Assembly: GCA_037127255.1 (NCBI GenBank)
Contig: JBANSL010000005.1
Span: 79,799,160-79,863,159 of the forward strand
Source: Persicaria tinctoria
Taxonomy: Eukaryota > Streptophyta > Magnoliopsida > Caryophyllales > Polygonaceae
Direction of reading: 5' to 3'
DNA: 64,000 nt
Positions 10,484-20,889 of the stretch are shown one piece after another (the stretch's first letter is position 1; each line of letters opens with the position of its first letter). The notes below the pieces were generated by a model. That model did no database searches, was not told where the DNA came from, and saw only the letters and a list, made by a program, of their open reading frames with translations. The translations under genes and the position numbers were made by a program.

Positions 10484-13400
10484 ATGGAACACATTGTAGA
10501 AAAAGGAAACAGCATGGCCGCCCCTTTAATCTTCATCATCATTACTGTTGTACAATTCATCCCGAAATACCTTGAACACCAATCAAAGGTGAAGTTAAGA
10601 GTTCAGACATTCTAAATTTGTTGGAGTTTCTTCATCATAGTATTTAAGTACTCAGAATTTAATAATGATTAAAACCAATGAAGCTTCAATAATTATGTTT
10701 CAGATTTTCTGAATCTTAGACATTTTGGGTTAGTCTTTCACGGAATTAAGCAGATTATGTATCATGATAATTGAAACTATGCTGAATCTTCCCATGCATA
10801 TAAGTCCATTCTGGTAGCAGGTTAATAGACAAAATTTGCTGCATTCTACTTTTTTAGATCGAACTTGCAGTGAGTATCGTTCTAATAGAAATTTTCTTTC
10901 ATCACTAGGTCATTCTAACACAGAAGAGGTCATTTAGGAAAGATTATTAGAGCAAAAGTTCATCAATAGAATGGTACTATTATATATGGTTGTATCTGTG
11001 AATGGGATCACACCTAAGAAACTAAATGGCATTGTGTTAATTATATGTCCATTAGACAACTAGTTTCCCCTTACACTTTTCACCTGATCTTGCATTCTTC
11101 TTCAACATGTTCTCTTTCTGCAGTGAAGATAATAATATTCTCTTCCCACTAAATTCTATAATTGTGAACAATATCATCCTAAACCTTCTGAAAGTTATTA
11201 AAATGTGTCGCTGCCATTCTGTCTATATATGTCTGACTATATTTTAACCTATGATATGACAAACCTGCATGAGAAGGAGTTGAGTTTTTTACTTGGGTTG
11301 TGTGGATGGTGGAAGGGATTACATAGTGAATTACAAGATATAAGTCATGGTGATCTTGTTGATGTCTTCTGGAATGTGTTGGAGGCTGCTGTTTCGGATA
11401 AAGAATCATTGTTGCTATATGCATTCATTCGAGTCTATTTATATGTTTTTTCACTATCATGTTGCAAAAAAAAATTAATTTTTTTCCTATTCAACTTCAT
11501 CAGAAAGGAGGCAGGAGTGAGACAGAAATCAATTTGCGTAAAGAGATTAAACAGTTGCACATAGAAGCAAGTGCTTTGTCACAGTGAGTAATTCTTTACG
11601 ATTCATTTTTAGAGATGGATGCATGTGAGCGTTGAACTGTAAAAAAAATGGAAGGAGTTCCTTGCATTTATTGAATTATAAGAGTATTTTTAAGAACATT
11701 CATTTTTAGCCCAGTTTTTGTTTGTTCATAGATCAGGCAACTTCAGTTGACTTCACCTAGAGTAAAACTGGCAGTTACGTGCTTCAGTTTTTTTTTCCCT
11801 TACTTGAACTTCGAAATAATGCAGTTTCTCTGACATAATAGAAAGGTTTGTTTGTTTAGAGTCTTTGTACCCGATGGGGAAGCCTGACAGGTTTGTTTTT
11901 GTACATTGAAACAATTAATGATTGAGAATTTGAGATTGGGTGCCGTTTTAAACCTTGTGCTTGTCTTTTCAAGATTGATATATTATGTGTATTCAATCAT
12001 TGATTGAGTCTTTAAGAGTATTTTCTTTGAGTTATAAACTTTAACCAAACGGGCACGATTGTGTGTGAGAAATTAAGTGTGATTCTTATTTTGAGAAAAT
12101 TGCTTGTTTGTGGTTTGGTGTTTGAAAGATATTTACTTTGCATTAGTGAATGCTATTAGCAGAAATCGTTTTTTTAATAGGGAAATTTCCTTTCTATGTA
12201 TTAATATTATATAAAGAAGTTTCAAATAAACCCTACATAGCATGGGTCTTTATATCCTAGTTCTAGTTGGTTAGGATGTTTGAGTTTTTCTTTCAGGGTG
12301 AGCTATAGTTAAATACTTAAAATGCAAACCACACGGTTCCTTATATATAATCTGGTTAAATGATAAAAAACAATTTGTGGAGTTTATGTGTTAAAATTCA
12401 TTTGGTAGCATTTCCAGTGCTTAAATTATTTGCAAATGGTAAAACAAGATTTGGTGGCATTTGACATAACCTCCTAACCATAGGATTGGGTTTTGTCTAA
12501 AACATCTGCATTGAACCAAACAAATCAACACATCATCATCTAACCAAATTTTGCTCTTTACTTCCCTCTTTTATCGTTTATATGATTATGCTATATGTTG
12601 TTTCTAACTTTCTTCCTACATTAGGCCCTCAACATTTGCACAAGCTGCTAAGCTGAGGAGAACAGCTGCAGCTAAGGAGAAAGAACTAGGAAAATGTATG
12701 TAAAATGTAGCACTCTACATTCTGGAGGATAATTAATTCAGTTATTTTATATTGCACCACATAGATCATCACCATGTTTAAGGCATTCAAACTGCTTTCT
12801 TCCTCTGTAGGAAGCCTTTTATTTATTTATTTATTGATGTTAAACAGTATTTTATATTTATTACTTACATTGAATGTTTTGTTGAATTTAGTTGCAGATT
12901 TACAGTTGCATGCACAACCCACTCCATGGTTGCTGCCTCCCAACCCCTTCTTACCTTTAAGTTGTTTTATTGTGTGCTTAAACATAATGATACAGTCTTA
13001 TGCAACTGGCATAGATACCTTAATTTTACTCTGTTTTTTTTTTTTTTATGTATATCATCCTATATATGTTGAGAACTCACTCTTTGAATTTTATGTTTGT
13101 AATTTGTCATTGTACATGAATAGTGAAGTGTTAACAACGTGATGGTTTACTTTTTAAAGACCTCATTTTTAGGCAGCTTAACATTCGTGATGCTATATTC
13201 TAGTTGATTTTTTTTTTCTTTTTGATATTAACTGCAGATGTGGAACGATATGCCCTGGAGAAGAAATCTAGTTATGAACCATACATGAAACTTATGACGC
13301 CTTTAAAGGTGAGTGGATTTGGTTATACTTGTTTGCTCTCAGTGGTTGGATGTATCTAATGTCAAAATGGTCATGTTACAGGTGTTGACATATGTCCTCC

Positions 13401-14820
13401 TGACATTTTGGTTTTGGGGATCTCCTGTGGCATCAATATCCAAGGAGCTTGTGCAACCTTTAGGTGAGCAATGATTTGTTTATATGTTACATTACAAATT
13501 ATTCTCTGCTAATGATTAGTGATGTTTCAGTATCCAAGGAGCTTGTGCGACCGTTGGCATTAGTCACTTCTTATTGGCTACTAATTGCCTGCATACCTGT
13601 GTTTTTCTTTTCTGAATGGAAATAAAGTGTTGCTAAAGGTGTAATTTCCGCAGGGAAAATGTTATCTTGGCAGGCTGGTGCATTCACTCAGGGCAAAGTT
13701 ATGGTATGTGGACATTGATTCTTTTATGTATTTGTTGGCCTGATAATATCTTCCAATCTATAAGTTCTAACAGTTGTACTTGGCCGTGTTTTCCCTTTGC
13801 TTGGCTTGATTTATTCTTCTGTTTCTGTATCGTCTTGTTTATATGACTGAACTAGGAAGTTGATTGAACTGCATTGTTTGTATTACTTGTCTTGATGATA
13901 ACCTGGGGTTTATGCTAGTTTGAGATGCTGCCTGTACATTATATTAATATAGGTTTTAGTCTTTGTTACCCAACCTTGTATGAAAAGTACCACCTTGAAT
14001 CAAGAATGGTTTGGTTCTGATGCTTCAAACAGTAGGAAATATCTCGGAATAACATAAATAGAATAATTTGAATCGAAGTAATGCTGCGGGGATTGAAAAT
14101 GGCTTATTGCTACTTTCTCAATCTCTTTTCAGATGTGCAGACTTCCTTGCACATTTGATCATTTTTTAATCAGATGGATACTAGTTTCAGGTTTTGTTTC
14201 AACACATTTGATCATTTTTCAGGCATTATCACTTGAATCTGCTTACCGAGCTAACAGTTTCCAACTGTTATGTTTGAATGATACTCTCTTTGGGGAATGG
14301 GGGTTAATGGGTCAAATTCACCGTTAACAAGCAAAATGCTAAACCTAATATCCAAGGGCCAGTTGAAGTCTTCACTTGCAAGTTTAATAAACATGTAAAA
14401 CAAATACTAGCTATTTAATTAGATTGGTAACTGGAAAGCGTGACAGTGAAAGAGATTAGGTCATTTTCTTTGCTTGTAGTCATTATTTTGATTTCTAATG
14501 CCTTTTCAGTCTCCTTCCCCACAGTCCCACACTAGAGAATCAAATACGGGAAATCATGATCTTAATATGTCACGTTAAAACATGAAATACATGTATCTTC
14601 ACAAAATTAATTATATTGTTCTTTAGCCCCAAATATATTGATATGTTTTCATTGGGTGGTAAGATTGTTCCCCGGAAGCCCCTTAAGTTTCATGTCTCAA
14701 TTTGTTCACTAGATGAATGTAGTAAAAAAGGATAATAATGGATTGCAGGTTGGCATCTTACCTTACCTGGTATTATGTACAAGGGTGAGCAAGCTCGTCT
14801 GTCGAAGATTGATCCATTAA
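10484..14820 (+). CDS. GET1: GET1/WRB-like ER receptor for tail-anchored protein insertion
   Basis: Get1 forms, with its partner, the ER-membrane receptor that takes tail-anchored proteins from the Get3/TRC40 ATPase and inserts them. Coding exons: 10484-10588, 11504-11583, 12625-12695, 13238-13308, 13382-13463, 13654-13703, 14749-14820. These total 531 nt, 176 aa, close to the Arabidopsis length. Every junction is GT-AG and the phases close. The first membrane segment is about residues 12-27 (APLIFIIITVVQFI). A cytosolic coiled coil (about 36-95) contains LRKEIKQLHIEASALSQ and the conserved PSTFAQAAKLRR. Two further membrane segments lie at about 108-124 and 152-166. The start is the first ATG that fits the family; an upstream ATG at 9718 leads to a stop. 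Intron 6 holds a partial copy of exon 6. Confidence 0.92.
13529..13558 (+). repeat. Partial duplicate of GET1 exon 6 inside intron 6
   Basis: TATCCAAGGAGCTTGTGC at 13531-13548 is identical to the end of exon 6 (13437-13454), and the next bases are similar (GACCGTTGG against AACCTTTAG). The copy starts right after a TTTCAG acceptor-like site but no GT donor follows in a useful place, so it is probably not an exon. Confidence 0.7.
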
Positions 14821-15689
14821 GCAGAACAGTGTTCTATTAAACAGAGATGCACCGATTGCGACCATTGACAAGAGCATCTGATCAGGGCACTGTGTATAGG
14901 GGCAGCAGAGGGGAAGAAAGCTCGCAGATGTGGCTGCGTTCCAAGTGTCTGTTTAACTATGTACTTCACTACCACTTGTTATGCACCTCTCAGTAAGTGA
15001 CCATGACTTTCCCCCTTTGAACGCTGAAATAGATATTGGGTTGAAGCATCGAAATCCTCTGTTGATAGAGAGCCTAGACAAGCTTGGTATGTGAAAATTC
15101 TGATTCAAATTGTGTTGTGTGATCAGTGGTGTTTACTAACTGTCATTTTGACACACTCCGTATTTATTAACAGTTGATGCTCTGTTTTAAAGCTGGGAAT
15201 TCAAACATTAATGCGTGAACTAACTTGGACTGGAGTTGGTTAGTAGGTTTCAGGGCGTTGCTAGAGGCAAGTCAAAAATTCAATAGTTCCATTTTCCTTG
15301 TTCATTAATCGAAAATCAAGACAAACTGGGCACTACAGTGAGACTGTGAAAACATCCTATCCCATTCCGACTTAGATATGTGGAATTGTCTTGCGCTATA
15401 TGTAGACTTAACCTACATTGTTATGAGTACCTCATTGGACGCCTAAACCTCTGTAAAGGTTTTACTGATGAGAGAATTCCTTCGCTTCTTGTACGACAAA
15501 CATAAGAAAAAACACACATTTTGTGCATTTTGTTTTTGTCCAAATTCAAGCCTAGAATTGACCCCGTTTTGGTTATCTAGTTTGCACTCGATTTTGTGTA
15601 ATAACCCAATGCACTTATAGTGTGCAAAAACATCAAATATAAACAACAATCCTAGTTTGTTTTCCATTCATAGTAGGGCATGAGGGGCA
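14821..15689. other. GET1 3' UTR and downstream intergenic sequence
   Basis: The first few hundred bases probably form the GET1 3' UTR. The rest shows only short ORFs without recognisable motifs. Confidence 0.45.
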
Positions 15690-16240
15690 GGGTTATACAC
15701 AATCACTTCTCAACGATTTCGAGAGGGTGTTTCACCTAGAAGTGTCATAAAATAAACAAAATAGATATAAACAACCAAAAGAATAAAGACGCATAAAGTG
15801 ACAAAAAAAATAATCTACAATGCAATGAAAAAGAGCCGAAAGGAAAATGGAGGAAGGAAAGAAGGAAGTTGATCAATAAAGGATACACCTCAAGGTCGCC
15901 TATGACTAGCTCTCCTTGATATGGATAACTCTCCTTCACTCAGTCTTATCTCCTACCATCTTCTCAATCAGATTTAAACATGTAAGGTCTGGTCTGATCA
16001 TCTCCCTCCAACTCTTTTTTGGTCGTCCTCTCTGCCATGTCGGACACTCTTGATAGCTAGGTTGTCACACTTATGCACTAGCGCACTTGAATATCTTCTC
16101 TAAAATGTTCAAATCACTGAAGCCTCGACTCACACATCTTGTCATTAATAATGATCACTCATACCTTTTCACAAATAACCTTGTTTTTTTATTAGGTCAT
16201 GTCTGGTGTACCCACACATCCATCTTATCATTCTAATCTT
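15690..16240 (-). mobile_element. RTE-type LINE relic, ORF2 C-terminal part
   Basis: Minus-strand translation in shifting frames gives MIRWMCGYTRHDLIK (near 16220), DKMCESRLQ (near 16140) and WQRGRPKKSWREMI (near 16010). It continues with RPDLTCLNLIEKMVGDK. These match the C-terminal end of plant RTE-clade LINE reverse transcriptases: a W-M-C-G-x-T-R block, then R-G-R-P-K-K-x-W-x-E. Several stops and frame changes show it is dead. Confidence 0.75.
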
Positions 16241-16714
16241 CACCACCATGAGTCTTTTAAAGGAATAAATGTTCTTTAATAATTTACTAATTATATAATC
16301 GGATTAAAATGGAGATTTATAATCGTGATAATTTAGATATTCAACGATTTGTGGATAAATTAGATTTAATCCATTACTCTTTTGTCGTATAAGGTCACAC
16401 ATAATATAATATTGTGAATTGGATTATTGACTAATAACAATAATAATAAAAGATAGGTATATGTTTGACCTAATTTTGACACTATATAAAGAGACTTATT
16501 GAGAATAAGTTTAATCTAATTGAAGTATTGTTTCTCTCCCGTCTTCTAACTTCAAGATCGTCAGCCTCCATAACTTCTAAGGGATGTGTTGCAATCATGT
16601 GGACGAGGTAGAAGAGTCACGTTTGATGTTCTTTTCTCCAAAGATGATTCCGAATCAAGTTTTTATACAATAAAGCTATGTTTTCTTCCTTATATGATTT
16701 TGAATCAATTTTTA
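16241..16714. other. AT-rich intergenic sequence
   Basis: AT-rich with no recognisable gene. An ORF at 16586-16801 has no known motif and overlaps the inverted-repeat arm. Confidence 0.45.
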
Positions 16715-17290
16715 CATATTTCGCCAAATGCCCCTGAGCTTTTCATTTCTTTGCCAAATATCCTTGAGGTTTTTTTTCCCGCCAAATGCCCCTTTGTCTA
16801 ATTTGTTAACATTTGGTTGAAAATAAAAGGAATTTAATAATTTTCTTACAAACTACCTTTATCGATGCATATGGGAGCTGTAACAGAGAGACCCAAAAAA
16901 AACCTTAGGACAAAACCCCGCTGTCACTAGTAGATAGAAGCAAAAATCCGCCAACATAACTTAAAAATCTTGCAAAATGAGCCCAAAATTTGGACCATAA
17001 TGGAGTCAAAGAAGTATGTAGACTTTGGAGTAGGCGAAATAACCACATTGAAGCCGAAAATCGACAGAATGTGAGCACCAAAGACACAAGCAAATCTCAT
17101 AAATTTCCAAAATCAAAGGATGATTTAGCTCTTCGAGGACTAGAGCTCTCTTCTGCTCTTGCAGTCTTGCTTGACTCACCACCCCCCAGGTTGGTTCTCT
17201 TGTGCTTTTTCCTGATTTGGGATTCTATCAATGAAATCTATCTTCAAGATCCGTTATTTGCATTTGAATCTGAGATGGACTTTAAGTTAT
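16715..17290 (+). repeat. Left arm of a large imperfect inverted repeat
   Basis: Pairs with 17450-18035 in inverted orientation over about 575 bp, with a spacer of about 160 bp. Landmarks in both arms: TTTCG(C/T)(C/T)AAATGCCCC at the outer end, ATTTGGTTGAAAATAAAA, ATCGATGCATATG, CAAAGACACAAGCAAATCTC, and TTGGTTCTCTTGTGC. The arms show clear substitutions and indels. Each arm has a short open frame with GLELSS near the inner end. The family is not recognised. Confidence 0.8.
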
Positions 17291-17449
17291 TAGAAATTGT
17301 GCTCATAGGCTAAAAACAATACATATATTGTCATAGCTTTTTTGCTTCAGCATCGCTGTTGTCCTCTAAGGTTCACAGTAAAGGAATCATATTCCATCTA
17401 AAATTTAACGACAAGTAAAATATTATGATTGTGCTAATAGAAACATAAA

Positions 17450-18035
17450 TTAAAGTACATCTCAAATTAGATCAGATGCAATTAAAGAAATCATGAAAAT
17501 AGATTTCACAAATAAAATCCCAAATCAAGAAAAGGCACAAGAGAACCAATCTGGGTGGTGAGTCAAGTAGGTGTAGAAGAGAGCTCTAGCCCTTGCAGAG
17601 CTAAATCTTCCCTCAATTTTGGCAATTTATGAGATTTGTTTGTATCTTTGGAGCTCAAATTCGATCGATTTTCGGCTTTAGTGTAGTTACTTCGCACTTC
17701 GCTGACTTCAAGGTCTACATCCTTCTTTGACTCCATTCTTGTGCTCGAATTTGAACTTGCTTTGCAGGATTTTTGCTTCCGTCTAATAGTGGCAACGGGG
17801 TTTTGTCCTATGAGTTTTTTTTCGAGTCTCTCTCTTGCAACTCTCATATGCATCGATGGAGATATTTTTTAAAATAAAATTAATTCCTTTTGTTTTTCTT
17901 TTTTATTTTCAACCAAATGTTCAACAAATTAGACGGAGGGGCTTTTGGCAAAAAAAAAAAAAAAAAAAGAAACCTTAGTGACATTTGGCGAAAAAAAAAT
18001 AAAAATCATAGGGGCATTTAGCGAAATTAGTCAAA
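17450..18035 (-). repeat. Right arm of the large imperfect inverted repeat
   Basis: The inverted partner of 16715-17290. On the minus strand an open frame (17853-17563, 96 aa) includes SNYTKAENRSNLSSKDTNKS and LPKLREDLALQGLELSS. The left arm has a related but altered frame (AENRQNVSTKDTSKSH, DDLALRGLELSS). That both arms keep similar peptide text suggests captured or once-coding sequence. I do not recognise the protein. Confidence 0.8.
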
Positions 18036-18784
18036 CTTTGGTACACCATGCGGATTAGCCTTAACCTTAGAGGCATTAATTTGGTAAAAATTCCAAAATT
18101 AAAGTGACATGCCTTCAATTTTCCAACATTCATAATTTTTGTACTCTGATATCGGATTATGATGTATTATATATTAAAACAAAGCTATCGATGATTCGAT
18201 GAAGATAATAATCAAATGTAGTTCATTGGATGAGGAGAGGGACATGTGCACCCCCTTGGCTCCGCCACTGCCTTAGCCAATAACGCTATATTTCATCGGT
18301 AAACAGGGGGGATTTTGAGGCATAGTGAACTTAGTTTTAGGGCAGCGTTAGCCACTCTTCACGCACACTTGCACTTTAACACACCAAAAAGCTAGCATAA
18401 GTGTCAACCTCATGCATATATTGAACAATCCGCACATAGCGTGTGGACACTAAGGACCTATTTGACACAAACTTATTAGAGTTTTTCAAAGAGTTGTGGC
18501 AAAACTTTTTACGGTTTTCGAAAAAATAGCTTTACAAAACTCTATGTAATTTGTCCTACCAAATAAGAATTTACTCTTTTAATCTATCCCCAATGGATAA
18601 AATTTCATCAAAATTTCCACTTAAATTTTAATCTTAAACTGTAGTATTAATTAATCTCTTACGCGTCAAACAAAGAAAACTCCCCTCCAACTCAGGTTTC
18701 AACTCTTAGTCCGTTTCTGTTTACTCTGGTTATGGATACTCTTTCTGCTCCGCTCCAAGAAGAGGTCCCTTGATGCAGTGGCGG
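18036..18784. other. Intergenic sequence
   Basis: No gene or clear repeat seen. Short ORFs only. Confidence 0.45.
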
Positions 18785-19155
18785 ATCTGGGATACGTAGA
18801 CCGAAGAAGAGCCGGATGAAGGTTATCTGTCAGGACCTCAATCTGCTGAACCTTTCAGAGGATATTCAATTGGATAGAGACCACTGGAGGAGATGCATTC
18901 GGGTTACAGATGTTTAGAGTTTGGGGGTGTAATGTTGTGTCCGTTTGATTATGCTTCTTTTCTATCCTCAGTTTTACATCTCTACAGACTCTTTTTCCTA
19001 CTATGTGTCCAGTGTCCTTGTGGTTTTTGTCTCCTTTCGTTCTGATTCATTCGGAAATACTCTCTCGACTCAGTCGGAAAAATAATACGTACATCCTGAC
19101 CCCCCAGACCATGCCTCGCGGGAATTACTAAGTTGTTGTTGTTGTTGTTGTTGTT
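18785..19155 (+). mobile_element. RTE-type LINE 3' end with (GTT)n tail
   Basis: Plus-strand translation gives RRPKKSRMKVICQDLNLLNL, then LDRDHWRRCIRVTDV and a stop at 18918-18920. This is the extreme C terminus of an RTE-clade ORF2. About 210 bp of 3' UTR follow, including GTACATCCTGACCCCCCAGA, and the element ends in a GTT microsatellite (19131-19155). That 3' UTR block and tail are typical of plant RTE elements. The 5' part is absent, as is usual for truncated LINE insertions. Confidence 0.82.
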
Positions 19156-20099
19156 GGATGGCTAATTAAAAACAAATAACCCTAAACGATGCACATGTAC
19201 AATCAGTTGCGGAGCATTAATTGGGTTGAATTGAACTCACGGCAGTGGAAAGGATAAAAACATGACAAATCAGATTGTACATTATTTTGCATCTTTTCTC
19301 TCTACGTGTTGTCTTTACACCCCCTTCACATATCCATCATTGGAAGTTCTTCCCATAAGCTGCTGCTTTTGCTTATTAACCCTATCTTCACTCCGTACAG
19401 AGGACAATGGGGCCACTCATCAAGCAAGTCTTGGAATCATTCAATTATATATGAAAATCACCATTCAATTTTCTTTCCCTCCCTTTTTTTTTTGTGTTTT
19501 TTTTTTCACTCAACACCAAAAGAGGTGTCCTCACCTCTCCCGGATCTTTTGTGCTGCATGTGGATTTGAAATTTGGTTTATAGGGTATAGGTTAGTATCG
19601 GTATCAATCAATCCACCGATATTTTGTGCTTGTTTATATTCCCATATGGTATTGATATCATAATAATTGAGTATATATCAATCAATACCCATATATGAAG
19701 TGTTTGATACATTACTTATTTCATACATTAAATAAATGACTATCCTTCGCATCCTAATATTTTTTTTCTTACTTCGGTTCAACCGTATTCATCCACTCTA
19801 AATGGATAAAGCATGGTCCATTTAAGGGGTTGATCAATTTTATAACATTTTAATAAATAAATATTTAATAAAAATAAGTTGAAACACCGAGCTCTATTGA
19901 ATAAATGCAAGAAAATTACACCAAAATAATACGGAGTACATAAATTGATTGAAATAAATAATGAAAGAAATCACACAAAATTTACATAATCTAACAGTCT
20001 CCATGATTTGACCCAAAATTTTGTCAAACATATATGTTTCTTCAAATCTTCACGAAGTTGTTTGTGTACTTTGAGTTTTCCTCTTGATATACTTTCTCA
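19156..20099. other. AT-rich intergenic sequence
   Basis: No supported gene. The ORFs at 19262-19663 and 19306-19569 have no family features. Confidence 0.45.
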
Positions 20100-20253
20100 A
20101 TCAGTTGGAGACTTGTGCACTAGTAGCCAAACACATAAGCTGAGTGATGTCCTATCCTAAAATCAATTGACAATAGGAGTAACCTACTAATTAACTTATA
20201 TACTAAGGTTTGGTTGTTCATATTTCTAACGTGGTCTCTTCACATCTCTCAAC
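20100..20253 (-). mobile_element. Diverged LTR related to the TRIM at 3736-4444
   Basis: On the minus strand the blocks TTGAGAGATGTGAAGAGACC, GTAGGTTACTCCTATTG(T)CAATTG(A)TTTTAGGA and CTCAGCTTATGTG...GGCTACTAGTGCACAAG follow the same order as in the TRIM LTR. That LTR has TTGAGAATGTGAAGAGAC, GTGGGTTACTCCTCCTA, and CTCGGCTTATATGCTAGGC. Divergence is high and the ends and target duplication are not visible. Confidence 0.65.
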
Positions 20254-20648
20254 CCCTTGAATAATAATAACAGTTGGGCCTTCTCTTCAGGGTTGGATAC
20301 ACAATCTCTATTAGGTTGTAATAAACTTTCTCATATAATGTAACCAAATTTTAAAAAATCAAACATTTAAAAATGATGTTCGTAGATGGAGAGAATTAAG
20401 TTAATCTAACATAAGAGGAAATTTTATTTTATTCTATTCCATTTCAAACGAGGAAAATGACACTTACAAAAAAAAAATGGATTAGTGAAGAACTAATCTT
20501 GGCCATCCAATCACATGACAAATCTTAGTTGATCAACAACTTGGCAGCTGAAGAACTATACACAAATCTTCACTAACAATAAAACTTGTACATATATACC
20601 CAAACTTTTCATCCTATCTTGAAAGCTTAAAAAGGGTTTAAATATATA

Positions 20649-20883
20649 CTCCCTCCGTTCCACAATACATGGTCTTTTAGTTTTGGGCACGCTTTTTAAT
20701 GAGCGCAAAACTCTATAAAATATTGTTTTTTTAGTTAAATTTTTTATATAATTTGATACTTATTGGTAATAAATATCAAATTATATAAAAAAATTAATTA
20801 AAAAAATAATATTTTATAGTGTTTTTCACTCATTAAAAAGCGTGTCTAAAACTAAAAGGACATGTATTGTGGAACGGAGGGAG
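20649..20883. mobile_element. Stowaway MITE at the 3' end of the bHLH gene
   Basis: A 235-bp near-perfect palindrome with terminal inverted repeats CTCCCTCCGTTCC / GGAACGGAGGGAG. TA flanks both sides (20647-20648 and 20884-20885). These are the hallmarks of Tc1/mariner-derived Stowaway elements. Its right end is 6 bp from the stop codon of the bHLH71-like gene (stop 20890-20892), so it forms the start of that gene's 3' UTR. Confidence 0.93.
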
Positions 20884-20889
20884 TATTAA

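Noticed and set aside
11205..11564. 119-aa ORF in GET1 intron 2 and exon 3
   Set aside because: Covers exon 3 in another frame and lacks any family feature.
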